Shown: positions 36,401 through 43,249 of the stretch, piece by piece | Numbering within the stretch: position 1 is the stretch's first letter | How the letters are laid out: every line of letters begins with the position of its first letter | Source of the DNA: Streptococcus suis | GTDB lineage: Bacteria; Bacillota; Bacilli; Lactobacillales; Streptococcaceae | Direction of reading: 5' to 3' | Length of the DNA: 46,716 nucleotides | Assembly (NCBI RefSeq): GCF_002964045.1 | Contig: NZ_POPB01000383.1 | Coordinates: 1-46,716, forward strand | Position numbers and translations under genes: made by a program | The notes under the pieces: model-generated | Told to the model about the DNA's origin: nothing | Database searches by the model: none | Seen by the model: only the letters and a program-made list of their open reading frames with translations

Positions 36401-39400
36401 CACTTACTATTACAATAATGGTGAACCAGTTCTTGAAAATGGCCAACCTAAAGTTGTAACTCAAACAGTAAACTTCTACCGTACTGCTCAAATCAATAAA
36501 GTAACAGGTGAAGTGACTATTACTTCTGATTGGACAGCCCCACAAACACTTGTGGCAGTTGACTCACCAGTAATTGCTAAGTTCCTTGCGGACAAGGCAA
36601 CAGTAGGTGAAGAAACAGTTGCTTACAACGCGGCTGACTTGACTGAAAAAGTTGTTTACAGCCCACTTGGTTCATGGGTACCACAATTGCCAACAGGTGA
36701 GAAACCGGTTGATCCATCAACAAACACACCAGTTGATCCAATCGTTTACCCTAACGATCCGAACGATCCAACCAAACCAGGTACTGAAACACCAACTGTA
36801 CCGTACATCCCAGGTCACACGCCAGTTGATCCAACCGATCCAACTAAGCCATTGACACCAGTTGATCCAGAAGATCCAACTAAGGGTTACGTCGTACCAC
36901 CAGTACCATCTACCCCAGGTGAAGACACACCAATCACTTACGTACCAAACGTTCCTGCAAATCCAGAGGATCCAGATGGTGATCCAAATACTCCACCAGC
37001 TAACCCAGATGATAAAGTTCCTAACGATCCTAAAGATCGTACATACGGTGAACTTGGCTTGATTGAAAATGTAACTCGTACAATCACTTACGTTTACGAA
37101 GATGGCACACCTGTATTGGTAGATGGATCAGGTAATGTATTACCGAAAGATTCTACAACAGGTACACCTAAAGTTGCGACACAAACAGTGAACTTCTACC
37201 GTACAGCCTTGATTGATGGTGTAACAGGCGATGTTATCAAGTATGGTGAGTGGACAGCACCACAAACACTTGAGGAAGTTGTTTCACCAGTAGTTAAAGG
37301 CTTCGTAGCTGACAAGGCAACTGTAGCATCAACAACTGTTGCACATGACGCAGCTGATTCTACAGAAAAAGTTGTTTACAGCCCACTTGGTTCATGGGTA
37401 CCACAATTGCCAACAGGTGAGAAACCAGTTGATCCATCAACAAACACACCAGTTGACCCAATCGTTTACCCTAACGATCCAAACGATCCAACCAAACCAG
37501 GTACTGAAACACCAACAGTTCCGTACATCCCAGGTCACACGCCAGTTGATCCAACCGATCCAACTAAGCCATTGACACCAGTTGATCCAGAAGATCCAAC
37601 TAAGGGTTATGTTGTACCACCAGTACCTTCAAAACCAGGTGAAGATACACCAATCACATACGTACCAAACATCCCAGCTGTTCCAGCAGATCCAGATAAC
37701 GATCCTAAGACACCACCTGCTAAGCCAGACGATAAGGTGCCAAATGATCCTAAGGATCGCACATATGGTGAGCTTGGCTTGATTGAGGAAGTAACTCGTA
37801 CAATCACTTACGTTTACGAAGATGGTACGCCAGTTCGTAACGAAGATGGTACACCAAAAGTTACAACTCAAACAGTAACCTTCTACCGTACAGCCTTGAT
37901 TGATGGTGTAACAGGCGAAGTCATCAAGTATGGTGAGTGGACAGCACCACAAACACTTGAGGAAGTAGTATCACCGATTGTTGAAGGCTATGTAGCTGAC
38001 AAGTCATCAGTAGCATCAACGACTGTTGCTCATGATGCAGCAGACGCAACTGAAAAAGTTGTTTACAGCAAGCTCGGTTCATACGTTCCAGTTATTCCAG
38101 ATGGAACTACACCAAGCACTCCAGCTACACCAACACCATATCCAAACGATCCAACCGATCCAACTAAGCCAGGTACTCCAGGCAATACAAAACCAGGTAC
38201 AGATGTTCCAACAATTCCACATGTACCAGGTCATGTACCAGTTGATCCAAATGGCAACCCATTGAAACCTATTGATCCGAACGATCCAACCAAGGGTTAT
38301 GAAGTACCACCAGTACCATCTAAACCAGGAACAGATACACCAATCAACTATGTACCAGAAGAATCTAAAGTAGTTGTACGCTACGTAGATGAAAAAGGTA
38401 ACGATTTGGTACCATCTGAAAATATTCCAGGTAAAGTTGGCGATGACTACACAACAAGTGGTAAAGTTATCAACGGATATATCCTTGAAAAAGTAGAAGG
38501 AAACCCAAGTGGTAAGATTCCATCAGGTGGAACAACCGTTACTTATGTTTATAAGAAAATTGGTTCATTCGTTCCAGTTATTCCAGATGGAACTACACCA
38601 AGCACTCCAGCTACACCAACACCATATCCAAACGATCCAACAGATCCAACTAAGCCAGGTACTCCAGGTAATACAAAACCAGGTACAGATGTTCCAACAA
38701 TTCCACATGTACCAGGTCATGTACCAGTTGATCCAAATGGCAACCCATTGAAACCTATTGATCCGAACGATCCAACCAAGGGTTATGAAGTACCACCAGT
38801 ACCATCTAACCCAGGAACAGATACACCAATCAACTATGTACCAGAAGAATCTAAAGTAGTTGTACGCTACGTAGATGAAAAAGGTAACGATTTGGTACCA
38901 TCTGAAAACATTCCAGGTAAAGTTGGCGATGACTACACAACAAGTGGCAAAGTTATCAACGGATATATCCTTGAAAAAGTAGAAGGAAATCCAAGTGGTA
39001 AGATCCCATCAGGTGGAACAACCGTTACTTATGTTTATAAGAAACTCGGTTCATGGGTACCAAATATCCCAGGTCAGCCAACAGATCCAATCGTTTACCC
39101 TAACGATCCAACGGATCCAAGCAAACCAGGTACAGATGTTCCAACAATTCCACATGTACCAGGATATGTACCAGTAGATCCAAATGGCAACCCATTGAAA
39201 CCACTTGATCCGAACGATCCAACTAAGGGTTACATTGCACCTCCGGTGCCATCAAACCCAGGTACAGACACACCAATTAACTATGTACCAGTTACACCTA
39301 CGACTCCAACAACCCCAACTGAGCCGGTATCGCCAACTCCAGAGAAACCAGTAACTCCTGAAGAGCCAGCGAAACCAACTCCTCCAGCACAACCAGTAAC

Positions 39401-39560
39401 TCCAGCTAAACCAGCGGTAGTTGAAAAAGTAGCTAGTCCAGCTCAAGCACAATTGCCAAACACTGGTGAAGATTCATCAGCGGTTGCAGGTATGATTGGT
39501 GCAACAATGTTGCTCGGTTCATTTGCTCTTACAGCAAAACGTCGTCGTAAGGAAGACTAA
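27489..39560 (+). CDS. Giant YSIRK/LPXTG adhesin with GEVED and mucin-binding-type repeats
   Basis: This 4023-residue surface protein has a YSIRK-type signal (RFSIRKYHFGAASVLLG, residues 20-36) and a Ser/Thr-rich stretch to about residue 270. A predicted helical region covers about 270-350. A large non-repetitive region from about 440 resembles CshA-type adhesins (SIHWFDFANAEI). A GEVED-type domain lies at about 1030-1110, followed by fibril-like segments (KVTFTPDPKFVGAGTGV). About twelve Muc_B2-like repeats (GRTYGELGLVEEV, then HVYADG) cover about 1530-3530, two MucBP-like domains (VVVRYVDEKGNDLVP) lie near 3625 and 3787, and proline-rich linkers follow. LPNTG is at 3989-3993 with an RRRKED tail. 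It probably binds host mucin or glycoproteins. ATG 27489 is chosen over an upstream ATG at 27459 because it gives the standard signal peptide. The 12-kb frame is uninterrupted. Confidence 0.92.
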   Translation: MKISSSEKTNQQKWYAPKQRFSIRKYHFGAASVLLGISLAVTGGEVAEATEVTPSSSTETSVVLETSTESTVSETAPSTETVTEAATTETEVASTEAVAASTTDASSATTVEETATETSTTPEVTDRTASIPYIIQYVTEDGTVITATAVITSVTTQDAVASTTVNLSANVPTGYELAAGQASAVSQVVTEGASNTVTFKVVKKVATPASSSTTTPSSTTEAKTETSTSTSSETAKTETTTASSETATASSQETSQDASVAAAKEVLEQVTSEAAVLASEAEQKQSTLVSTDSLLQSAMVNARNVANQSEVLLLDSLATLEQLNSQIEAARVNIEALAVELRKYTTDGNVTAKLSVPTSLNVPEKTVVQDFYELTQDEIASIIQKVKNANPNLDANDEIIVENKPNAGNAGKVTVRFNGNVNTTATIASADTIVGARGIQNVSDLAKSIHWFDFANAEILYPDGSRAGKLVNGVRQVTYADGTVGTTSDQKWLDSGIARYSKYVQYNGTEKNSGALYEVLQEGMTLIVKPDGMDEYELYAKVAKLAPKAVNQDPNNGKNGMFNYGDWTATDVAKVSAFPKNTDGTINYSGTGWEFRPLETTKTVVVDSQGNVISTTYSTRTADKFDAASLANTGSTTTTSTDASGNRTTITKTYKKVLAGSETAYKKNFEAGLDYSSDVLLVQPDKNWADLSNAGVLPKDKLAGISSSFDTANIGVTFDLSATYAGRPVDVNVIAADAESEGDSEFLQFESNGSPWEEFVTTYGTDGQKKPVMITASNLNGARSLGGAGYDSTEFVDNNLYGDSTFGPVSAGPTKAVPIAITRDVTKLSIYLASGGTQQGAIGFVMYDKGDAPATYGKAEHLLGIIQKEDPVTKTPVTYGQPYFGKTPGDPDFQNTDKDPAYWTLDDVVYSEKYTKFELKNGMTVYDASGKEGVYTTLNGNQVIAYPDGTTAGLVNNQELTVVGTDGNRQLGLYNSTEKIVALGVMPDEGESQLLDENVSKKYDIRRASDTEFVLKGVEIHRGLNNDTVYASGWVDFNGNGKFDLNEQSEVITVNTDGTYDFHFKNVPQLLDTSQDWAGVRLRISRTKEEILTPTGVASSGEVEDFQAFVTHLPRGTENATSDVQDRNQSISKSIAEFFSPRGKEEPDFKSWAEIDTNIAPKIVVNDSVVAEATQTGNSVNITDEKGNTVYNGQEVTIKDANGNVLGTAIQVTNPYSNRVEYLLSEYTEYDTAGNLVGVYTLNKLGRDNKYIEGYGTPTISIDFDPAPGFVGDANGIVVRGWDTNGNSTGWEATAETRESVYNYDSDLSEDEIDELPESELTTNLSPQDIISKNVNTYVNNVESMDSTYIPTVIDVVPNGEDTTSRDVQGKIQTGTPTIPRTGTVQTVDGIKVEYPASNVILDESVPPAFALTKQETVNNITFTTDLMDVALPAAKHVDPDSGVVTTVARKYTKVTDTEIVIENEGTYTLDPAKLKVTFTPDPKFVGAGTGVEVQQPDVDYNDVVEDDDVTLNYGTDYGRARYTPIVDVLTEATITRTIHYVYDNDTDPTNNATTPVENFDESVIKIDNEPVTKSQTLTFKRTVATDADGNITLSEWEPINEANASFDSVLSPFLEGYVANVIPDEHRAANNSDVGVFTPAADTITSDDTDNLDVYVVYTPLEEHAAVYFWDVTDPDNYKPLSYVTSGKNITQIDGFEHLTASELEGVALDPITYDPTAVIQKYLDQGYQLVYNELADSTKYFDAIDDNAGDTPSQNFNIFLVRKKTTVTPQEETVTRTIKYVDEAGNPVKDANGNPIPDHVETLTYTRETYKDEVTGEITYGEWVTTSPTNKFDTVVSPVVDGYTTPNTTVEGTAAIDPLGEDQTVTVVYKPVTNVEVPPTVKPTDPVPETGGKKTYGELGLVEQVTLTVKHVYADGTPVLGTDGQPVVSTETLTYTRTVKLDGNTGELIAATYGEWTPATQDFKAISALDLTDYVPSIAEVTRTGVKATDKDTEATIIYRTGVKVVDPKDPDNNPDTPTPETPITPETPVPNDPKGRTYGELGLVEEVKRTIHYVYADGKTAAEDVVETVTFVRSVQIDAVTGDIIADTYTPWTTTNDTFPTVTSPEIAGYTPTKSDVKEQSVTAETADIVETIIYNTVARVVDPTDPTIPTNPDKPVTPDTPVPNDPKGRTYGDLGLVEEVTLTVNHVYADGTPVLGADGKPVVSEETLTFTRTVQIDVETGDIIADTYSDWTPATQNFTTVNALKLDGYTPSKSSVEKTNVTATDKDATETIIYRTGVTVVDPKDPDNNPDTPTPDTPVTPDTPVPNDPKGRTYGELGLVEEVTLTVNHVYADGTPVLGADGKPVVSEETLTFTRTVQVDTVTGDIIADTYSAWAPATQDFTTVNALTLDGYTASKSSVEKTNVTATDKDTVETIIYRTGVSVVDPKDPDNNPDTPTPTDPVKPTDPVPNDPKGRTYGELGLVEEVTLTVNHVYADGTPVLDADGKPVVSEETLTFTRTVQIDAVTGDIIADTYSAWAPATQDFTTVNALTLDKFTPSTDKVEKTGITATDKDITATIVYRDNVDVVDPKDPVTPDTPVPNDPKGRTFGELGLIEEVTRKVVHLYADGSPVLDADGKPVVTEETLTFTRTVQIDAVTGDIIANTYTDWTPATQTFAEVSALTKDDVAKLENYKPSVEKVDAVTVKATDADLFDTIVYRTTSTTITTPTDPTTPVDPNTPVPNDPKGRTYGELGLIEEVTRTIHYVYTDGSEAAKDVVEKVTFVRSVQIDAVTGDIIADSYTPWTSSDDTFDKVTSPEIAGFTPSATEVGENKVTATSADIVETVIYVDPTEGSQVAVTHFVDEDGNGVDVSTVEAGEEGTPLTKKDEILAKIKELEAKGYEVVSNNYPAFDNDATNDVFDTVLDGSEISQVYQVVVRPAVIPVNPEDPDNNPNTPDTPAKPDDKVPGDPEGRTYADLGLIESVTRTITYYYNNGEPVLENGQPKVVTQTVNFYRTAQINKVTGEVTITSDWTAPQTLVAVDSPVIAKFLADKATVGEETVAYNAADLTEKVVYSPLGSWVPQLPTGEKPVDPSTNTPVDPIVYPNDPNDPTKPGTETPTVPYIPGHTPVDPTDPTKPLTPVDPEDPTKGYVVPPVPSTPGEDTPITYVPNVPANPEDPDGDPNTPPANPDDKVPNDPKDRTYGELGLIENVTRTITYVYEDGTPVLVDGSGNVLPKDSTTGTPKVATQTVNFYRTALIDGVTGDVIKYGEWTAPQTLEEVVSPVVKGFVADKATVASTTVAHDAADSTEKVVYSPLGSWVPQLPTGEKPVDPSTNTPVDPIVYPNDPNDPTKPGTETPTVPYIPGHTPVDPTDPTKPLTPVDPEDPTKGYVVPPVPSKPGEDTPITYVPNIPAVPADPDNDPKTPPAKPDDKVPNDPKDRTYGELGLIEEVTRTITYVYEDGTPVRNEDGTPKVTTQTVTFYRTALIDGVTGEVIKYGEWTAPQTLEEVVSPIVEGYVADKSSVASTTVAHDAADATEKVVYSKLGSYVPVIPDGTTPSTPATPTPYPNDPTDPTKPGTPGNTKPGTDVPTIPHVPGHVPVDPNGNPLKPIDPNDPTKGYEVPPVPSKPGTDTPINYVPEESKVVVRYVDEKGNDLVPSENIPGKVGDDYTTSGKVINGYILEKVEGNPSGKIPSGGTTVTYVYKKIGSFVPVIPDGTTPSTPATPTPYPNDPTDPTKPGTPGNTKPGTDVPTIPHVPGHVPVDPNGNPLKPIDPNDPTKGYEVPPVPSNPGTDTPINYVPEESKVVVRYVDEKGNDLVPSENIPGKVGDDYTTSGKVINGYILEKVEGNPSGKIPSGGTTVTYVYKKLGSWVPNIPGQPTDPIVYPNDPTDPSKPGTDVPTIPHVPGYVPVDPNGNPLKPLDPNDPTKGYIAPPVPSNPGTDTPINYVPVTPTTPTTPTEPVSPTPEKPVTPEEPAKPTPPAQPVTPAKPAVVEKVASPAQAQLPNTGEDSSAVAGMIGATMLLGSFALTAKRRRKED
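33600..35680 (+). repeat. Long near-identical repeats in the adhesin gene
   Basis: Units beginning with codons for GRTYGELGL recur at 33600, 34003, 34432, 34860, 35252 and 35676, spaced about 390-430 bases apart. Several are almost identical in DNA, notably those at 34003, 34432 and 34860. More diverged units start near 33178, 36352, 37036 and 37756. Confidence 0.85.
36647..37675 (+). repeat. Duplicated proline-rich segment in the adhesin gene, offset 720 bp
   Basis: The roughly 300-base segment at 36647-36955 recurs at 37367-37675 with few changes (TTGGTTCATGGGTACC at the start of each). The offset of 720 keeps the frame. Confidence 0.85.
38087..39045 (+). repeat. Tandem 486-bp repeat encoding a proline-rich linker plus MucBP-like domain
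   Basis: Sequence from 38087 recurs from 38573 with a period of 486 bases (162 codons) and only scattered differences. A partial third unit starts near 39045. Confidence 0.88.
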
Positions 39561-39630
39561 TTTGGTGAAAGTTATTTGATGACTATCTAGGAATGTAGAT
39601 TTACTAGTAGTTATTCAGAAATAACAAAAT

Positions 39631-39690
39631 AAAGGTCCTATAATCTCAGAAAGTAAGTCTTTCTATGGAGATTATAGGGCCTTTTTCTTT
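39631..39690 (+). terminator. Terminator of the giant adhesin gene
   Basis: AAAGGTCCTATAATCTC (39631-39647) pairs with GAGATTATAGGGCCTTT (39668-39684), followed by a T-rich run. Confidence 0.85.
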
Positions 39691-39695
39691 TTTTA

Positions 39696-39768
39696 TGCTA
39701 TACTATATATAGAAGGTTTTTCATTTTATTTCGAATTAAATAAGTAGAACCAAAGAATATCTGGTTCT
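39696..39768 (+). promoter_or_regulatory. Promoter and leader hairpin of the rpn-type gene
   Basis: TGCTATACT (39696-39704) is an extended -10. In the leader AGAACCA (39746-39752) pairs with TGGTTCT (39762-39768). Confidence 0.5.
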
Positions 39769-39803
39769 AACAGAAAGAAATCAAATGAAAAGGATGTGGT
39801 AGT

Positions 39804-40712
39804 TTGAGACATACCCTACTAAGACCGACACAAGACATGGTTGCCAAGAAAATTTTTCAAAACCTGGAAGTGACCAAGGCTTTCATTTCAGATATTTTGG
39901 ACTTGCCTGTTTTAGAAGTTGAACTTTTGGATGGCCATCAGATTCGTCTCCCAAATGATAATCTTCCCAAGGGTTTTTATACAGTAACGGATATTCTGGT
40001 TAAATTGGACGACGGTACTCAGGTCATCATTGAAATCCAGATAGCTAAGCAAAAGACTTTTGTCAATCGGCTTTGGGCTTATATTTGTACGCAGGTACAT
40101 GACAACATTGAAAAGGTTCGTAAGGAATACGGTCAGACCCATTTCACACATGAGAGGATTTATCCTGTTTACGGTATTGCTCTCTTGGAGAAAAATTATT
40201 TCGAAGACGCTAAGCCCTTCCACGTGTTTAGCCTGCGTGAGGAAGAATCAAATAAAGAGCTGACAGTCAGACCAAAAAACAGCTCCAAGAATCACAGCCT
40301 CTTGAAAATGGCTTTTCTGGAGTTAGAAAAATACCAGCCCGAAACCATTTCCGACTACGATGTCAAAAAATGGTTTGAGTTTTTCGGCAATCGCAACTTT
40401 ACTATTCAGCCCGATCAGATTATTTCCCAGGCTGAACATGCCCTAGATTTTACAACCTGGACCAAGGAGGAACAAGATATGTGGGATAAGCAATTGGATA
40501 GCCTTGAGGTTAGTTATGCTACATTGGTGACTGCAAAGGAAGAAGGATTTGAAGAAGGATTTGAGAAAGGTCGTGAAGAAGGTCGTGAAGCAACATACCT
40601 TCAGCTTGTTCGCCGCTTGGTAGAGAAAGGTATGACCGACAACGAAATTGTTGAGCTAACTGATTTACCCCTCTCAACGATTATTGAACTTCGGCAACAA
40701 TCAATGGTCTGA
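39804..40712 (+). CDS. Rpn family recombination-promoting nuclease (PD-(D/E)XK)
   Basis: This 302-residue protein belongs to the Rpn/YhgA-like PD-(D/E)XK family, also annotated as putative transposase. The N-terminus (LLRPTQDMVAKKIFQN) and the active-site region TDILVKLDDGTQVIIEIQIAKQ (about residues 63-84, with D, E and Q) are visible. The C-terminus has the usual charged EEGFEEGFEKGREEGRE segment. The start is TTG 39804, nine bases after AAAGGA; no in-frame ATG lies between the preceding stop and it. In E. coli long Rpn proteins are DNA endonucleases linked to phage defence, inhibited by a short form made from an internal start. An internal start is also visible here. Confidence 0.85.
   Translation: MRHTLLRPTQDMVAKKIFQNLEVTKAFISDILDLPVLEVELLDGHQIRLPNDNLPKGFYTVTDILVKLDDGTQVIIEIQIAKQKTFVNRLWAYICTQVHDNIEKVRKEYGQTHFTHERIYPVYGIALLEKNYFEDAKPFHVFSLREEESNKELTVRPKNSSKNHSLLKMAFLELEKYQPETISDYDVKKWFEFFGNRNFTIQPDQIISQAEHALDFTTWTKEEQDMWDKQLDSLEVSYATLVTAKEEGFEEGFEKGREEGREATYLQLVRRLVEKGMTDNEIVELTDLPLSTIIELRQQSMV
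40479..40712 (+). CDS. Internal start: putative short form (RpnS-like) of the nuclease
   Basis: Within the nuclease gene, AAGGAGGAACAAGAT precedes an in-frame ATG at 40479 with ideal spacing. Translation from it gives a 77-residue protein equal to residues 226-302. This matches the known arrangement in E. coli rpn genes, where the C-terminal product (RpnS) blocks the long nuclease. Use of this start is an inference. Confidence 0.5.
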   Translation: MWDKQLDSLEVSYATLVTAKEEGFEEGFEKGREEGREATYLQLVRRLVEKGMTDNEIVELTDLPLSTIIELRQQSMV

Positions 40713-40776
40713 AAATATATCAATCACCATTTGTAATGACATTAAGATATAGAGAAATTACCTCATCTTAATAGCT

Positions 40777-41034
40777 TTTACAACCTGGACCAAGGAGGAA
40801 CAAGACATGTGGGATAAGCAAATCGATAGCCTTGAAGTCAGCTATGCTACACTGATAACTGCAATGGAAGAAGGATTTGAAGAAGGATTTGAGAAAGGTC
40901 GTGAAGAAAATCAAATCACCTCTGCCCGTAATTTTTTGAAGTCTGGTTTTCCAGCGGATGTAATAGCTGAAAATCTAAACCTCCCTCTCGAGCGAGTTCT
41001 CCAACTTCAAAGTGAGTTAACAGCAAATTCATAG
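40777..41034 (+). CDS. Stand-alone RpnS-like C-terminal copy (or nuclease gene remnant)
   Basis: Bases 40777-40908 repeat 40449-40580 of the nuclease gene almost exactly, including the AAGGAGGAACAAGAC ribosome site. From ATG 40807 a 75-residue protein results: its first 34 residues nearly equal the internal short form (MWDKQIDSLEVSYATLITA), and the remainder is different (NQITSARNFLKSGF, then NLPLERVLQLQSEL). It may be the scar of a second nuclease gene whose 5' part was deleted, or a functional extra antitoxin. No separate promoter is seen, so read-through from the nuclease gene is likely. Confidence 0.6.
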   Translation, partial: FTTWTKEEQDMWDKQIDSLEVSYATLITAMEEGFEEGFEKGREENQITSARNFLKSGFPADVIAENLNLPLERVLQLQSELTANS

Positions 41035-41135
41035 TCCTATTTCTAATACCAATTTGTTAAAGAAATGTCACACAAAAAAGGAGGTTTTAGAGGATTAGAG
41101 ATATGGGACAAAAAATAAGGTAGCATGTAAATAGA

Positions 41136-41172
41136 AAAAGGTTCCAGAGTCGACAGGACTTTGGAGCCTTTT
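41136..41172. terminator. Bidirectional terminator between the rpn locus and the iron transporter operon
   Basis: AAAAGGTTCCAGAGTC (41136-41151) pairs with GACTTTGGAGCCTTTT (41157-41172) with G-U pairs. T-rich tracts lie on both strands. Confidence 0.8.
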
Positions 41173-41209
41173 CAAAATATTGTGTGATTGGGCGGTTACT
41201 TATGTTTTA

Positions 41210-42190
41210 TTACCAATTGGTCTTGAAAAGAAGGTATAAAAAATATGAAGCGCCAATCATGGTAAGTACAAGACCAGTTGGAATACCTGTACCAACCAAG
41301 AAGGAACGGGCGACCATGTCAGCAAGAACCATCAGGATACTTCCAATCAGAAAGGAAGTGGGTAGGCTGTCTTGATGTTGTTTACCGACTACTTGTTTGG
41401 CCAAATGACCAGCCAGTAGGCCGACAAAGGCAGTATTGCCAACCAGTAGGGAACTAAGACTGGCTAGGCTTGTTGCTATTAAAATGACCATCAGGCTTTC
41501 TTTCTGCCGATCTAGACCTAACCCAGTTCCCAGGCTGGGTTCTAATTGCAAAATATTTAGCCTTGAGAAACGGATGAAGCTCAGCAAGCAGAGGACAAGC
41601 AGGGCAGGACCTACTAGGCTGATGGTTTGCCAGTCATCTCCGACATATCTCCCCGTTAACCAACCGATAATGTTTTCCAACTTGTAGCGGTCAAATCGGA
41701 CCATGAGGCTAATCATACTGCTGGAAAACAGGCTAGCCAGACCAACACCAGTTAGGACCAGTCGCGTCGGTTCTATCCCTCGGTCCTTTTTATAAGCCAG
41801 CAAATAGACCAAGCCAGTTGCTAGAAATCCCCCTGTAAGAGCCAGAACTGGCTGTGAAAGTGGAAAAGTTACGTTCCATGTCAGTGCAAGCGTCAGCAAG
41901 AGTCCTGCCCCCGCATTGACACCCAATATGCCAGAATCTGCAAAGGCATTACGAGTCAGGGTCTGAAAGAGATGTCCACTAACTGCCAGAGCACCACCAG
42001 CTAGAATGGAAACCAAAAGACGAGGCAGGCGGATTTTCCAAAAAATTAACTGGGTCGCTGTATTTGCTTGTCCGCTTAAGGTTGCGAATAAATCTGTAAG
42101 CCCAAGTTTACTGTAGCCTACTATTAGGGAGAGCAAGGAAAGGGCGATCAGAAGAAGTAAAAGTAAGAGTAGAATGTCCTTTTTCTTCAT
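41210..42190 (-). CDS. fhuG: FecCD-type iron-siderophore ABC permease (second)
   Basis: This 326-residue membrane protein has about nine or ten hydrophobic segments and the FecCD hallmarks: IRLPRLLVSILAGGALAVSG near the start, ADSGILGVNAGAG, and a C-terminal TGIPTGLVLTMIGASYFLYL. It forms the membrane channel with the other permease. Its ATG overlaps the upstream stop by four bases (42187-42190). It is the last gene of the operon and ends near a bidirectional terminator. The fhu names follow the operon order in related streptococci; the true siderophore is not known. Confidence 0.87.
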   Translation of the reverse strand: MKKKDILLLLLLLLIALSLLSLIVGYSKLGLTDLFATLSGQANTATQLIFWKIRLPRLLVSILAGGALAVSGHLFQTLTRNAFADSGILGVNAGAGLLLTLALTWNVTFPLSQPVLALTGGFLATGLVYLLAYKKDRGIEPTRLVLTGVGLASLFSSSMISLMVRFDRYKLENIIGWLTGRYVGDDWQTISLVGPALLVLCLLSFIRFSRLNILQLEPSLGTGLGLDRQKESLMVILIATSLASLSSLLVGNTAFVGLLAGHLAKQVVGKQHQDSLPTSFLIGSILMVLADMVARSFLVGTGIPTGLVLTMIGASYFLYLLFKTNW

Positions 42191-43236
42191 GCTTGAAATT
42201 CCCCCTTTCGAATGAGCCAGAGAAAGATTGGAAGTCCGACAAAGCTAATCAAACTGCTCAAGGGAGTTTCATAAGGTGGATGGAGAGTTCGACTAATCAA
42301 ATCAAGCCAAACAAGAAAACCAGCTCCAGCCAAGGATGAGAATGGTAAGATATAACGGTAATCTTTTGGAAGCATGGAAGTCAAGAGGTTGGGGATAATA
42401 AGTCCGATAAAGGATAGGGAACCAACTAGGGCGACAGAAGAAGCTGACAAGAGAACAACGATAGCTAGGAAAAAAATGGTCATCTTGTTAGTGTCTTGCC
42501 CCAAGGCAGTTGCAACTGTATCGTCCAGACTTAAAATAGTTAAGGAGTGGGCAAAAACTTGTGCAAATAGCAGACCTAGAAAAATGAGTGGAGCTACCCA
42601 CAAAAGATTGTTCCAGCTAATGCTAGTCAAACTACCAGCTTCAAGACCAACAATGTGGTTAGACAAATCATATAATAGAGCTATTCCCTGTCCCAAGGCC
42701 TGTACAAGAGCAGTCACCATGACACCTGCTAAGATCAGTCTGAGTGGACCTTTAGAATGCTTTTTTTCTTGGCTGAGAAAGATGACCAAACTAGCCGAGC
42801 AAGCAGCTCCCAGTAAACAGGCAAGAATGCTGAAGAGTTCAGAAGAGTGGGGCCAGAAGACCATTTTCAAAATCAGAAAGAGCCCAGCTCCAGCAGGAAT
42901 ACCCAGTAGCCCAGGGTCTGCCAAGCGATTGCGTGTCACGGCCTGCATGATAGTTCCAGAGGTTGCAAGGCTTGCCCCAACCAACCCTGCCGCTAAAATC
43001 CGAGGTAGGCGCAAATCAATAAGGACATCTTGAAGATCTGACTGATGAATGGGATTTTTTAAGACAGAGAGGATTTGGTCATGAGAGTAAGAAATTGCTC
43101 CCAAACGAAATCCCCAGTAAGAACCCAGCAAGAGAAGAAAGAGCAGGAGGAAAAAAAGAGGGATAGGCGACAGGCTAACCTTGACGTTAGCTGTAACCCC
43201 TTCCCCATTTTTTCTCTCCGAGTGTTTCAAAAACAT
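42187..43236 (-). CDS. fhuB: FecCD-type iron-siderophore ABC permease (first)
   Basis: This 349-residue permease has the same fold as its neighbour (DLRLPRILAAGLVGASLATSG, RLADPGLLGIPAGAG, TPLSSLISFVGLPIFLWLI). A hydrophilic N-terminus of about 25 residues precedes the first membrane segment, so an internal GTG start 14 codons later cannot be excluded. It lies 13 bases after the binding-protein gene and overlaps the second permease. Confidence 0.87.
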   Translation of the reverse strand: MFLKHSERKNGEGVTANVKVSLSPIPLFFLLLFLLLLGSYWGFRLGAISYSHDQILSVLKNPIHQSDLQDVLIDLRLPRILAAGLVGASLATSGTIMQAVTRNRLADPGLLGIPAGAGLFLILKMVFWPHSSELFSILACLLGAACSASLVIFLSQEKKHSKGPLRLILAGVMVTALVQALGQGIALLYDLSNHIVGLEAGSLTSISWNNLLWVAPLIFLGLLFAQVFAHSLTILSLDDTVATALGQDTNKMTIFFLAIVVLLSASSVALVGSLSFIGLIIPNLLTSMLPKDYRYILPFSSLAGAGFLVWLDLISRTLHPPYETPLSSLISFVGLPIFLWLIRKGEFQA

Positions 43237-43249
43237 AGAGAATCAATCC

